Counted from the first letter of the stretch, positions 41,616 to 50,006 are shown. The stretch: 64,000 nt of DNA from Phycisphaerales bacterium AB-hyl4 (GCA_041821185.1 JBGUBD010000006.1:309742-373741); one strand, 5' to 3'. Notes: generated by a model from the sequence alone, not told the origin. A program made the numbers and translations.

Positions 41616-41621
41616 CAAACC

Positions 41622-42350
41622 ATGGCAGAGGTAATCGAAGCAACACAGTCCCTTGAATCGACCACGGTCGGCATTTACCGAACGGCCAGCGTGGTCAAGG
41701 GCGGTCGTCGATTCAGCTTTGCGGCCCTGGTGGTCGTGGGCGATCGGCGCGGCAGCGTGGGCATCGGCTACGGCAAGGCGCCCGGCGTGCCCGCCGCGAT
41801 CGAGAAGGCCCAGAAGGACGCCCGCAAGCAGATGTTCAAGGTCACCCTCAAGAAGGGCACCTTGCCGCATCCGGTCACCGGCAAGTTCGGCAGCTCGCAG
41901 ATCCGTCTGCTGCCCGCCGCGCCCGGTACCGGCGTCATCGCCGGCGGCACCGCGCGTGCCGTGCTGGAAATGGCAGGTGTCAACGACTGTCTGACCAAGG
42001 CGTACGGCTCGACCAACGAGAAGAACCTCTGTAAAGCCGTCATCACCGGCCTCCGCCAGCTTCGCCTGCCCGATGAGGTAGCGCGTCTGCGTGGGGTCGA
42101 GCTCGGCAAGACCGAGGTGGATGAGAAGATCGAGGCCGCCCAGAAGTTCACCCCGCAGACCACCAGCGAGCAGAAGCCGCAGACGTCTGGCAACGCGAAC
42201 GAGCCGCAGGCGACTTCGCCCACCGGCGGCGGCGTCGAGCCGACTACCACCACCACCTCTGCCCCCGCCCCCACCCCGGAGCAGCCGAAGACGGATGCAC
42301 CGGAAGCCGGCGGTGAAGCAACGGGTGGCGAAGAAAACAAGCAGCCGTAA
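41622..42350 (+). CDS. rpsE: 30S ribosomal protein S5 with long C-terminal tail
   Basis: 242 residues against the usual 165-170. The S5 core is complete: ASVVKGGRRFSFAALVVVGDRRGSVGIGYGKAPGVPAAIEKA, GSSQIRLLPAAPGTGVIAGGTARAVLEMAGV, AYGSTNEKNLCKAVITGLRQL. After residue 175 comes a low-complexity tail rich in Pro, Thr, Gly, Glu and Gln that looks disordered. S5 acts in decoding fidelity. rpmD, which usually follows, is missing. Confidence 0.96.
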   Translation: MAEVIEATQSLESTTVGIYRTASVVKGGRRFSFAALVVVGDRRGSVGIGYGKAPGVPAAIEKAQKDARKQMFKVTLKKGTLPHPVTGKFGSSQIRLLPAAPGTGVIAGGTARAVLEMAGVNDCLTKAYGSTNEKNLCKAVITGLRQLRLPDEVARLRGVELGKTEVDEKIEAAQKFTPQTTSEQKPQTSGNANEPQATSPTGGGVEPTTTTTSAPAPTPEQPKTDAPEAGGEATGGEENKQP

Positions 42351-42415
42351 TCAACCAAGCAAGCGTGCATCGCGGCCTGAAATGAAACGGGCCGCCAGGC
42401 GGGAGCCTAATCGCC

Positions 42416-42865
42416 ATGATGATCCATGAAATCACCGCGAAAGCGGGAGCACACAAAAAGCGTAAGCGCATCGGTCGCGGCATCGGGTCGGGCCACGGCA
42501 AGACGTCCGGCCGGGGCCATAAAGGTGCCGGCTCGCGATCGGGCCACTCCGCCCGCGCCGGCTACGAAGGCGGCCAAATGCCGTTCTTCCGCCGTATTGC
42601 CAAGCGCGGTTTCTCCAACGCGATGTTCATGACGGTCTACACCGTGGTGAATATCAAGTCGCTGGACGCGCGTTTCGAGGACGGTGCGGAAGTGAACGCG
42701 GACATGCTGGTCAAGGCCGGCTTGCTCGGCGACACGAAGCAGCCGGTTAAGATCCTCGGCACGGGCGAGACCAAGAAGAAGCTTCAGGTCACCGCTGCCG
42801 CGTTCAGCGAGTCGGCCAAGCAGAAGATCGAGGCCGCTGGCGGCAGTGTGACGGTGGCGTCGTAA
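42416..42865 (+). CDS. rplO: 50S ribosomal protein L15
   Basis: 149 residues: HEITAKAGAHKKRKRIGRGIGSGHGKTSGRGHKGAGSRSGHSARAGYEGGQMPFFRRIAKRGFSN is the L15 N-terminal tail, and VKILGTGETKKKLQVTAAAFSESAKQKIEAAGG closes the globular part. It follows rpsE directly, without rpmD. Confidence 0.97.
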   Translation: MMIHEITAKAGAHKKRKRIGRGIGSGHGKTSGRGHKGAGSRSGHSARAGYEGGQMPFFRRIAKRGFSNAMFMTVYTVVNIKSLDARFEDGAEVNADMLVKAGLLGDTKQPVKILGTGETKKKLQVTAAAFSESAKQKIEAAGGSVTVAS

Positions 42866-42868
42866 AGG

Positions 42869-42984
42869 CGATTTCGGATTTTGAATTTCGGATTTCGGAT
42901 GTGAGAACCCGGAACCGCGATCCGAAGTCGTAAAGCCAGCGTAAGAACTAAATTCGAAATCCCGAAATCCGAAATTCGAAATTC
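42869..42984. repeat. Paired heptad element between rplO and secY, GATTTCG type
   Basis: Arm 1 (42870-42900): GATTTCG, GATTTTG, AATTTCG, GATTTCG, GAT. Arm 2 (42950-42984): AAATTCG, AAATCCC, GAAATCC, GAAATTC, GAAATTC. The spacer is about 50 bases. Arm 2 ends five bases before the secY ATG. Confidence 0.85.
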
Positions 42985-42989
42985 ACCAA

Positions 42990-44375
42990 ATGCTACAAGC
43001 CTTCATCAACATGTGGCGGATTCGGGAGCTTCGCAACAAGCTCCTGTTTACGCTTTCGATGCTGGCGATCTACCGCATCGGGTTTTTCATCCCGCTGCCG
43101 GGCGTCAATCAGGCTGCCTTGCAGGAATGGGCTGAGCAGGCCGCCGAGGGCGCGGTCGGCAACCTGATGCTTTACGTCAACATCTTCACCGGCGGATCGC
43201 TGGGGCAGTCGACCATCTTTGGTCTCGGCATCATGCCCTACATCTCCGCCGCGATTATCTTCCAGCTGCTGACCACCGTGTCAGAGAAGCTCAAGGCCCT
43301 TCAGAAGGAAGGGCCCGCCGGCCGACAGAAGATCCAGGAATACACCCGTTACGCGACGGTGGGGCTTTGCCTCGTGCAGTCGGCGTTCTGGGTGCAGTTT
43401 CTCCAGTCCGGCGACCCGCTGGTCTACCCCGAATACCTCAACAGCGCGACCGTCTGGCTCGGCGGCGTGCTGGGCCTGACAGCCGGCACGGTCTTCCTGA
43501 TGTGGCTGGGCGAGCAGATCGACAAGTACGGCATCGGCAACGGCATCTCGCTGATCATCACCGCGGGCATCATCGCCATGATGCCCAACGCGATCGGCCA
43601 GATCGTGGCTGGCTTCTCGCTGACCGACGCGACCGCCAGCTATGGCATCGACACGGTCATCTTCCTGCTGTTCTCCTTCGTGGCGGTTACTGCCGGTGCG
43701 GTCATCATCACGCAGGGCCAGCGACGCATCCCCATCCAGCAGGCCAAGCACACCCGCGGCCGACGCGTCTACGGCGGCCAGCGCAGCTACCTGCCCCTCC
43801 GCGTCAACCACGGCGGCGTCATGCCGATCATCTTCGCCAGCTCGCTGATGATCTTCCCGTCGATGCTGTTCCACTACATCAACAACGCCACCGGCGGACA
43901 GTGGCGCTTTTTCGACTTCCTGGACCGAAATTTCCAGGATATGTACGGCTACCTATACACGTTGATGTACATCGGCCTGATCTACTTCTTCGCCTACTTC
44001 TGGACCACGGTCCAGTTCCAGCCGAAGGAAATGGCCACCCAGCTCCGCGACCACGGCAGCTTCATCCCCGGTCTGAGGCCCGGCCCGCGTACGGCGGAGT
44101 ACCTCGAAACCGTGATGGAACGCATTACCTACGTCGGCGCCGGCTTCCTGGCGGTCATCGCGGTGATCCCGACGCTGGTGGCGGCCCTGTTCAACGTCGA
44201 CTTTATGGTGACGCAGTTCCTCGGCGGCACGGGCCTGCTGATTACCGTCAGCGTGATGCTCGACTTCGTCCAGCGGATCGAGGCCCAGTTGCTGATGCGG
44301 AATTACCAGGGCTTCCTCGCGACCGGCGGATCGGGCAGGGGACCACGCATCCGCGGGGCACGGAGTACGGCGTAA
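42990..44375 (+). CDS. secY: Protein translocase subunit SecY
   Basis: 461 residues with about ten membrane segments. Conserved stretches are IYRIGFFIPLPGVNQAAL, LNSATVWLGGVLGLTAGTVFLMWLGEQIDKYGIGNGISLIITAGI and QRRIPIQQAKHTRGRRVYGGQRSYLPLRVNHGGVMPIIFA. The latter includes the cytoplasmic loop that binds SecA and ribosomes. SecY forms the inner-membrane protein channel. A terminator-like hairpin follows at 44387-44419; adk, the common next gene, is absent. Confidence 0.97.
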   Translation: MLQAFINMWRIRELRNKLLFTLSMLAIYRIGFFIPLPGVNQAALQEWAEQAAEGAVGNLMLYVNIFTGGSLGQSTIFGLGIMPYISAAIIFQLLTTVSEKLKALQKEGPAGRQKIQEYTRYATVGLCLVQSAFWVQFLQSGDPLVYPEYLNSATVWLGGVLGLTAGTVFLMWLGEQIDKYGIGNGISLIITAGIIAMMPNAIGQIVAGFSLTDATASYGIDTVIFLLFSFVAVTAGAVIITQGQRRIPIQQAKHTRGRRVYGGQRSYLPLRVNHGGVMPIIFASSLMIFPSMLFHYINNATGGQWRFFDFLDRNFQDMYGYLYTLMYIGLIYFFAYFWTTVQFQPKEMATQLRDHGSFIPGLRPGPRTAEYLETVMERITYVGAGFLAVIAVIPTLVAALFNVDFMVTQFLGGTGLLITVSVMLDFVQRIEAQLLMRNYQGFLATGGSGRGPRIRGARSTA

Positions 44376-44386
44376 CGTAAAAAGCG

Positions 44387-44419
44387 AGGCAGTGCATCAC
44401 TTAAGATGCACTGCCTTTG
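44387..44419 (+). terminator. Rho-independent-type terminator after secY
   Basis: AGGCAGTGCATC (44387-44398) and GATGCACTGCCT (44405-44416) form a perfect 12-bp stem with a six-base loop, followed by TTGTTT. A promoter for map lies directly downstream, so the superoperon is split here. Confidence 0.8.
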
Positions 44420-44428
44420 TTTGAGGAT

Positions 44429-44457
44429 TTGTCAATAAGGGTTGGCAGTAGTACAAT
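44429..44457 (+). promoter_or_regulatory. Sigma-70-type promoter for map-infA
   Basis: TTGTCA (44429-44434), 17-base spacer, TACAAT (44452-44457), ten bases after the secY terminator and 58 bases before the map ATG. Both hexamers differ from consensus by one base, making this the best sigma-70 match in the window. Confidence 0.75.
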
Positions 44458-44515
44458 TGCCGGTTCGACCTCGCCGGCGGGTGTTTCGGCTTGAGGGCCC
44501 GGACGGTGATCGATC

Positions 44516-45295
44516 ATGGCGGTACGGCTGAAGTCGCAGGACAACATCGAGAAAATGCGGGCCGCCGGGCGCATCGTCCAGAAGGTGCACCAGCGTTGCC
44601 GTGAGATGTGCAAGCCTGGTGTGACCACCCGCGAGGTTGATGAGGCGGCGTACGAGTTGTACACGTCGCTTGGTGCGAAGGGGTTGTTCAAGAACTACCC
44701 GACCTACCGCGAGGGGGAAGGGTTTCCGTCGAACCTGTGCATCAGCGTCAATGAAGTCGTGGTGCACGGCATCGCGGACGACCGCAAGATCGAAGACGGT
44801 GATATCGTCGGCGTCGACTGCGGGGTGAAAATCAACGGCTGGTGCGGCGACGCGGCGACCACGATCCTGGTCGGCAACGTCGCGCCGGAAGTGCGGAAGT
44901 TGTGCGAGGTGACGGAGCATATCCTCACGCTCGCGATTGAGAATATTCAGCCCGGCCGGCGTTGGAGTCAGGTGGCCCGGTTGATGCAGAGTTATGCCGA
45001 GCAGCACGGCTACGGGGTCGTGAAGGAATTCGTGGGACACGGCATTGGACAGGACATGCACGAGGACCCGAAGGTCCCGAACTATGTGAGTCGACAACTG
45101 CTTCGCAACGATATTGAGCTGCGAGAAGGCATGGTGCTCGCGATTGAGCCGATGTGCAATCTCGGCAGCTCGCAGGTGTTGACGCTGGATGATGGTTGGA
45201 CGGTCGTGACCGCCGACCGCAAGCCCTCGGCTCATTATGAGCACACGGTGGCCGTGACCTCCGACGGTGCGGACGTGTTGACGGACGGCCGGTAG
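44516..45295 (+). CDS. map: Methionine aminopeptidase, type I
   Basis: 259 residues. The five metal ligands are in place: [19 protein letters not shown] (two Asp), [14 protein letters not shown] (His), LAIEPMCN (Glu) and YEHTVAVT (Glu). It removes the initiator methionine from nascent proteins. ATG 44516 begins [21 protein letters not shown], a normal type I start. The usual spc-alpha neighbours infA and rpmJ follow. Confidence 0.96.
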   Translation: MAVRLKSQDNIEKMRAAGRIVQKVHQRCREMCKPGVTTREVDEAAYELYTSLGAKGLFKNYPTYREGEGFPSNLCISVNEVVVHGIADDRKIEDGDIVGVDCGVKINGWCGDAATTILVGNVAPEVRKLCEVTEHILTLAIENIQPGRRWSQVARLMQSYAEQHGYGVVKEFVGHGIGQDMHEDPKVPNYVSRQLLRNDIELREGMVLAIEPMCNLGSSQVLTLDDGWTVVTADRKPSAHYEHTVAVTSDGADVLTDGR

Positions 45296-45327
45296 CGGGG
45301 TGGCGACCTACAGGAACAGGATTGGCA

Positions 45328-45543
45328 GTGGCCAAAGAAGACAAGATTCAACTTGAAGGCGAAGTGATCGACGCGATGCCGAACGCGATGTTCAAGGTTC
45401 GGCTGGAGAACGATCACGAGCTGGTGGCGCACATTTCGGGCAAGATGCGAATGCACTACATCCGCATCCTGCCTGGTGACCGCGTGACCGTGGAAATCAG
45501 CCCGTACGACCTGACCAAAGGGCGGATTACGTACCGCCATTGA
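45328..45543 (+). CDS. infA: Translation initiation factor IF-1
   Basis: 71 residues from GTG 45328, giving the canonical [22 protein letters not shown], with AGG seven bases upstream; a TTG six bases earlier is in frame but unlikely. [19 protein letters not shown] ends the OB fold. It binds the 30S A site during initiation. Confidence 0.95.
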   Translation: MAKEDKIQLEGEVIDAMPNAMFKVRLENDHELVAHISGKMRMHYIRILPGDRVTVEISPYDLTKGRITYRH

Positions 45544-45588
45544 TCGCCATTGATATAGACTGCCGCTTGCGGCTTAGCGAGGTAAGCG

Positions 45589-45702
45589 ATGAAGGTTCGA
45601 AGCAGCGTCCGACGCATTTGCGAGCATTGCAAGATCATCCGCCGCAAGGGTGTGGTGCGAGTTATCTGCACCAATCCCAAGCACAAGCAGCGGCAGGGCT
45701 GA
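45589..45702 (+). CDS. rpmJ: 50S ribosomal protein L36, zinc form
   Basis: 37 residues, [20 protein letters not shown], then [17 protein letters not shown]. The zinc ligands Cys11, Cys14, Cys27 and His32 are all present (C+ form). It lies between infA and rpsM as in most bacteria. Confidence 0.96.
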   Translation: MKVRSSVRRICEHCKIIRRKGVVRVICTNPKHKQRQG

Positions 45703-45729
45703 TTGCGCATCCATGAAACAAGCTTCCGC

Positions 45730-45757
45730 GTATAGCGGACGCCCCACTGGGGCGGTT
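45730..45757. repeat. TTTAGCGGC-type repeat before rpsM
   Basis: GTATAGCGGACGCCCCACTG, continuing GGGCGG, a GCCCC/GGGGC palindrome with the same TAGCGG head as the copies before rpsC, rplR and prs. Confidence 0.5.
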
Positions 45758-45781
45758 TGACTGAAAGAAAAGGAACGACTC

Positions 45782-46162
45782 ATGCCCCGTGTTGCAGGTG
45801 TTGACATCCCCGACAAGCCGTTGCGTATTGCGTTGCGGTACATCTATGGCATCGGCCCGCATCATGCGGCGCTGATCTGCCAGGAAGCCGGCATTGAAGG
45901 TCAGACGCGAGCGAGCACGCTCACGGAAGACCAGCTCGCCCAGATTGCCGGCATCATCGAGGCCAACCACCTCGTTGAAGGTGCTCTGCGTCGGCAGATT
46001 GCCCAGAACATCACCCGGTTGCGCGATATCCGCTGCTACCGGGGCGACCGCCACCGTCGTGGTCTGCCGGTCCATGGCCAGCGGACCAAGACCAACGCCC
46101 GCACCCGTAAGGGGCGGCGTAAGACCGTGGCTGGCAAGAAGAGCGTCAAGACCATGAAGTAA
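45782..46162 (+). CDS. rpsM: 30S ribosomal protein S13
   Basis: 126 residues: [70 protein letters not shown]. It contacts P-site tRNA and 23S rRNA. AAGGAA lies upstream of ATG 45782. Confidence 0.97.
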   Translation: MPRVAGVDIPDKPLRIALRYIYGIGPHHAALICQEAGIEGQTRASTLTEDQLAQIAGIIEANHLVEGALRRQIAQNITRLRDIRCYRGDRHRRGLPVHGQRTKTNARTRKGRRKTVAGKKSVKTMK

Positions 46163-46405
46163 CGCTTCGGCGTTGCTTCGACAGTCTTGTCACGCAGCGA
46201 ACGATCGCCTGGCGATCGAGTGGCCCCGGTACCATGCCGGGGTTGCCTGCGTTCGTCGCCAACCGCGCGGCGAGACTGCGGGCATTCGATGTTGATAAAC
46301 GTGTGACGGCTAAGCCGTCCAACTGATACTGAATCATTCACGAAGCGAGCTGCCCGCCCCGTGTGGGGGAGAGTTGGCAGCGAACGCAACTTCGGAGCAA
46401 TCAAG

Positions 46406-46783
46406 ATGGCTAAGAAGACGAAAAAGGTTCGCAAGAACGTCACCCGGGGCATCGCCTACGTCAAAGCGACGTTCAACAACACCATCATCACCATCACGGA
46501 CGTGAACGGTGAGACGCTGTGTTGGGGCTCGGCCGGCATGCAGGGCTTCAAAGGCTCGCGTAAGAGCACGCCCTTCGCCGCCACCCGCGCCGCGGAAGAG
46601 GCCGCGAACAAGGCCCGCAAGATGGGGATGGCCGAGGTCGAGGTTCGTGTACGTGGCGCCGGGTCCGGCCGTGAGTCGGCCGTGACCGCGTTGCAGCACT
46701 CGGGCATCAAGGTCACCGCAATCGAAGACCACACCCCGATCCCCCACAACGGCTGCCGACCCCGCAAGAAGCGCCGCGTGTGA
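46406..46783 (+). CDS. rpsK: 30S ribosomal protein S11
   Basis: 125 residues from ATG 46406 with GGAG upstream: [50 protein letters not shown], and the end [20 protein letters not shown]. It belongs to the 30S platform. The 243-base gap before it holds two small hairpins (CCCCGG/CCGGGG at 46223-46241 and CGGCTAAGCCG at 46307-46317). rpsD does not follow. Confidence 0.97.
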   Translation: MAKKTKKVRKNVTRGIAYVKATFNNTIITITDVNGETLCWGSAGMQGFKGSRKSTPFAATRAAEEAANKARKMGMAEVEVRVRGAGSGRESAVTALQHSGIKVTAIEDHTPIPHNGCRPRKKRRV

Positions 46784-46788
46784 GTCAA

Positions 46789-46885
46789 TTTGGTGATTTG
46801 GCGATGTGGTGATCTGGCGATGTGCTGAGGCCAGCCTTCCGTAACATCACCCAATCATCAGGTCACCAAATCACCAGATAACATC
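46789..46885. repeat. Paired 8-base-unit element between rpsK and rpoA
   Basis: Arm 1 (46789-46824) has units TTTGGTGA, TTTGGCGA, TGTGGTGA, TCTGGCGA, TGTG. Arm 2 (46843-46885) reads roughly AACATCAC, CCAATCAT, CAGGTCAC, CAAATCAC, CAGATAAC. The layout matches the heptad elements but the period is 8. Confidence 0.7.
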
Positions 46886-46993
46886 CCCTCGAACACAGCA
46901 GCCGTCGGCGTGGCCCAGCAGCGTGCCCAGCGGCGTTAAGGTTCGAGGTTCCCTGTTTGCAGGACCCTGCTGGCTACGAATTGGAGAATCAAG

Positions 46994-48004
46994 ATGCGCA
47001 TTCGCTGGCGAGGACTGGAACTGCCCCATCGCGTGATTCGCGATCAGAAGATGAGCACCGAAACGTACGGCCGATTCACGGTCGAACCGTTCGAGCGTGG
47101 CTTCGGCACGACGATCGGCAACAGCCTCCGCCGAATCCTGCTTTCCTCGCTGGAAGGCGCGGCGGTCACGGCGGTCAAGATCAAGGGCGCGGCCCACGAG
47201 TTCAGCTCGTTGGAAGGCGTTCAGGAAGATGTCACCGACATCATCCTCAACATCAAGAACATGGTCGTCGCGCTGGACTCGGAAGAGCCCAAGACCATGC
47301 GTCTTCAGGCCGAAGGCCCGGGTGAAGTCACCTGTGACCTGATCGAAGCAGACACGAGCATCACCATCCACAACAAGGACCAGGTGCTCGCGACACTGAC
47401 AAAGCAGATTGACTTCGACATTGAGTTCACTGTCGAAAAGGGCCGCGGCTACGTGCCCGCCAGTGAGCACTACGAAGACACCAAGGACCAGGAGGTCGGC
47501 ATCATCCCCGTGGATGCGATCTTCAGCCCGGTGACTCGCGTTCGATACAAGGTTGAAGACACGCGTGTCGGTCAGAAGACCAACTACGACAAGCTGACCA
47601 TGGAAATCTGGACCAACGGCACGGTCACGCCGGAGATGGCGATGGTCGAAGCGGCGAAGATCCTCCGCAAGCACCTCAACCCGTTCGTGCAGTACTTCGA
47701 ACTGGGTGATGAGACAGCCAGCGAGTCCGCTGCCGCCGCCGCCCGCGTGGACGAGGAACTCATTCGCAAGCTGCAGATGCCGGTCAATGAACTGGACCTG
47801 TCGGTGCGTGCGAGCAACTGCCTGGAGTCGGCGAAGGTGAACGTCGTGGCCGACCTGGTGACGAAGACCGAGAACGACCTGTTGAAGGTTCGCAGCTTCG
47901 GCAAGACGTCGCTGCGTGAGGTCAAGCGCAAGCTCATTGATATGGGTTTGGAGCTGGGCATGGACTTGCCGCCGGAGGTCGAGGCCGCCGCGGCCCAGGC
48001 GTAA
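46994..48004 (+). CDS. rpoA: RNA polymerase alpha subunit
   Basis: 336 residues, with GGAGAATCAAG before ATG 46994. The N-terminal assembly domain shows GRFTVEPFERGFGTTIGNSLRRILLSSLEGAAVTAV and VTDIILNIKNMVV. The C-terminal domain shows ELDLSVRASNCLESAKVNVVADLVTKTENDLLKVRSFGKTSLREVKRKL, the DNA- and activator-binding helices. The alpha dimer scaffolds polymerase assembly. Confidence 0.98.
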   Translation: MRIRWRGLELPHRVIRDQKMSTETYGRFTVEPFERGFGTTIGNSLRRILLSSLEGAAVTAVKIKGAAHEFSSLEGVQEDVTDIILNIKNMVVALDSEEPKTMRLQAEGPGEVTCDLIEADTSITIHNKDQVLATLTKQIDFDIEFTVEKGRGYVPASEHYEDTKDQEVGIIPVDAIFSPVTRVRYKVEDTRVGQKTNYDKLTMEIWTNGTVTPEMAMVEAAKILRKHLNPFVQYFELGDETASESAAAAARVDEELIRKLQMPVNELDLSVRASNCLESAKVNVVADLVTKTENDLLKVRSFGKTSLREVKRKLIDMGLELGMDLPPEVEAAAAQA

Positions 48005-48165
48005 CGATCAGTTTCTCTCCCGGAAGGGAGATCAGTCAATATTGGGGCCATCGACGCCCCGGCCTCGCGTAGGGGCCTGATACCTGCCCTGCGATCATCG
48101 CAGGAGTGGCGCTGGCGACCGTGAGCCTTAACACGGCGACCACGTCAAGAAAAGGAGACACGAAG

Positions 48166-48846
48166 ATGAGGCACCGCGTCGCAGGCCGTAAGCTCGGCCG
48201 CAAGACCAACCACCGTCGGGCCATGTGGCGGAACATGACCGTTTCGCTGCTTGCCCATGGCCAGATCACCACGACCATCCCCAAAGCCAAGAGCCTCCAG
48301 CCGTTCGTCGAGAAGCTGCTCACGGTCGCCAAGCGCGGCGACCTTGCCGCCCGTCGGCAGGCAATGAAAATGCTCGGCCAGGACTTCGTCATCGTCCGCG
48401 ACGGTGACGACACCGAAGCGCCACGCAACAGCTACGGCGAAATCGATCGCAAGGGTGGCAGGCTCCAGGGCCCGCGCATCCTCAAGCACCTGTTTGAAGA
48501 AGTCGCTCCGCGTTATTCGGACCGCAACGGCGGATGCACGCGGATCATCAAGCTCGGTAGCCACCGCATCGGCGACGGCGCTGACCTGTGCGTGATCCAA
48601 CTCATCAGCGAAGATGACACGGGCCCGCAGGTGGCTGGCCAGTTCTCGCGTCGTCGCGAGAAAGCCAACCGGCGCATGGCGTTCGCGGCGCAGCTTCGCA
48701 AGGGCGGCAAGGCCGAGGCGGAAGTTGCCGAGGAACCGTCGGCCCCCGCAGAAGAAGCGCCGCCGGAAGCCGCCGAGGAGCAAGCTCCCGAGGCGACGGA
48801 TACCGGTGAAGCGACTGAGGGCGAAGGCGACAAGGACAAGCAGTAA
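48166..48846 (+). CDS. rplQ: 50S ribosomal protein L17 with insertion and acidic tail
   Basis: 226 residues against a usual 115-130. The core RHRVAGRKLGRKTNHRRAMWRNM, TTIPKAKSLQPFVEKLLTVAKRGD and GGCTRIIKLGSHRIGDGADLCVIQLI is L17. An insertion (FVIVRDGDDTEAPRNSYGEIDRKGG, about residues 66-90) and an Ala/Glu/Pro-rich acidic C-terminal extension of about 50 residues are added. AAAGGAGA precedes ATG 48166. A strong terminator follows. Confidence 0.96.
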   Translation: MRHRVAGRKLGRKTNHRRAMWRNMTVSLLAHGQITTTIPKAKSLQPFVEKLLTVAKRGDLAARRQAMKMLGQDFVIVRDGDDTEAPRNSYGEIDRKGGRLQGPRILKHLFEEVAPRYSDRNGGCTRIIKLGSHRIGDGADLCVIQLISEDDTGPQVAGQFSRRREKANRRMAFAAQLRKGGKAEAEVAEEPSAPAEEAPPEAAEEQAPEATDTGEATEGEGDKDKQ

Positions 48847-48901
48847 GCGGATTATTGGCCGTTCCGTCAGGGTCCGGCCGTATCAATGTGACTCACTTGA
48901 A

Positions 48902-48931
48902 CCCGCGCACCGTTGGTGCGCGGGTTTTTTT
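48902..48931 (+). terminator. Strong rho-independent terminator after rplQ
   Basis: CCCGCGCACC and GGTGCGCGGG form a perfect 10-bp stem with a GTT loop, followed by seven T. It ends the alpha operon. An almost identical unit lies at 49296-49325. Confidence 0.92.
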
Positions 48932-48964
48932 GTCGCTGCTGATGACGCCCGAGGGCATCCGGCG

Positions 48965-49231
48965 TTACTGCTTAGCGCCCGGTCGGCGGCGCTGGTCCAA
49001 CAGCGTTGCTGAGACCAGCAGTACCAGCCCCACCGCCATCAATGCCAAGCCGGCAACGGCAGAAGGCACGGCATCCGCGAGCATATCAAAATCAACCATT
49101 GGCACGAGCCAGAAGAGAAGGGGGTAAAACAACGCCAGCCCCGCCGTGCGAACGCTCTGAAAAAGAGCAATCCCGCCGATTACCATGGCGGCTACCGCAA
49201 GTAATCGCATAAAAAAGACCCAGAAGCTCAT
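48965..49231 (-). CDS. Small hydrophobic membrane protein, unknown
   Basis: 88 residues with two or three membrane segments (VFFMRLLAVAAMVIGGIALF, ALFYPLLFWLVPMV, AVAGLALMAVGLVLLVSATLL) and a basic end (DQRRRPGAKQ). No family was recognised. It is enclosed by two near-identical terminators that read on the other strand. Coding potential rests on the coherent hydrophobic pattern and ATG start; no ribosome site stands out. Confidence 0.55.
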   Translation of the reverse strand: MSFWVFFMRLLAVAAMVIGGIALFQSVRTAGLALFYPLLFWLVPMVDFDMLADAVPSAVAGLALMAVGLVLLVSATLLDQRRRPGAKQ

Positions 49232-49295
49232 ACCCTGTCAGTATACTCGTGCGTGTTCCCCTGAGGGCTCTGTCTTGATATTTGCCCAACTTGAG

Positions 49296-49325
49296 CCCGC
49301 GCACCATTGGTGCGCGGGTTTTTTT
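49296..49325 (+). terminator. Second copy of the rplQ-type terminator
   Basis: The same 10-bp stem CCCGCGCACC/GGTGCGCGGG with an ATT loop and seven T. No + strand gene ends directly before it, so it may be a duplicated copy or may end a short transcript. Confidence 0.85.
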
Positions 49326-49500
49326 ATGTTTTGCTTCACCTGTTCGGCATGATGCGCACCTGCGGCTGCAATCGCTACGGTCGCCGCAGATGCTGGCCGA
49401 TCGAGAGGCGAGGCACTAAAACCGGCCGGGCGGTTAGCCGATGGCTTGGGTAGCCGGGTCGAACGCCGACCCGCACAATATGGAGAGGGAGCCCAACATC

Positions 49501-49995
49501 GTGGATAAGCCATTGCGTATCGGCGAGATTCTCGTCCAGAACGGGGTGTTGACCGAACAACAGGTCTTTGAAATCGCGCAGGCTCAGCGTCGGCTCGGCT
49601 TGCCGTTCGGCGTGCTGGCCGAGCAGATGTTCGAGGTTACGCTCGAAAGCATCGAACAGGCCTGGGTGCAGCAGTACCACCAGTTTACCGGCACGATCGA
49701 CCTGGCAAGCTGTCGATTCGACGAACAGGCGCTGCGGTTGATCAGCCGACGGCAGGCGTGGCAGTTTGAAATCCTGCCCATTAATTTCGAGTCCACCGGC
49801 GAGTTGCTCATTGCCGCGTCGCATGCTCGCCTGGCGCGGGCCGTGACATTCGCTGCCAATCGGCTGGAGCGCGTGGCCTACTTCCGCATCGCGGAGTCGG
49901 AGCAGCTGCGTGATTTCCTGCAGCAGTATTACCCGATGCCCGACGTGTCGCGGTATCTGATCGATCGAGCTCAGGAGTTGAAGAAGCCGGCGTGA
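49501..49995 (+). CDS. Stand-alone MshEN (GspE N-terminal) domain protein
   Basis: 164 residues from GTG 49501; ATG 49480 is an alternative. RIGEILVQNGVLTEQQVFEIAQAQ and the following PFGVLAEQMFEVTLESIEQAWVQQ fit the two tandem 24-residue motifs of the MshEN domain, which binds cyclic-di-GMP in Vibrio MshE. The second half (RLISRRQAWQFEILPINFESTGELLIAASHARLARAVTFAANRLERVAYFRIA) is the usual T2SSE_N continuation. The ATPase domain is absent, so this is a free regulatory domain. Binding to c-di-GMP is inference from the motif. Confidence 0.72.
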   Translation: MDKPLRIGEILVQNGVLTEQQVFEIAQAQRRLGLPFGVLAEQMFEVTLESIEQAWVQQYHQFTGTIDLASCRFDEQALRLISRRQAWQFEILPINFESTGELLIAASHARLARAVTFAANRLERVAYFRIAESEQLRDFLQQYYPMPDVSRYLIDRAQELKKPA

Positions 49996-50006
49996 GCGAC
50001 GAGCGT

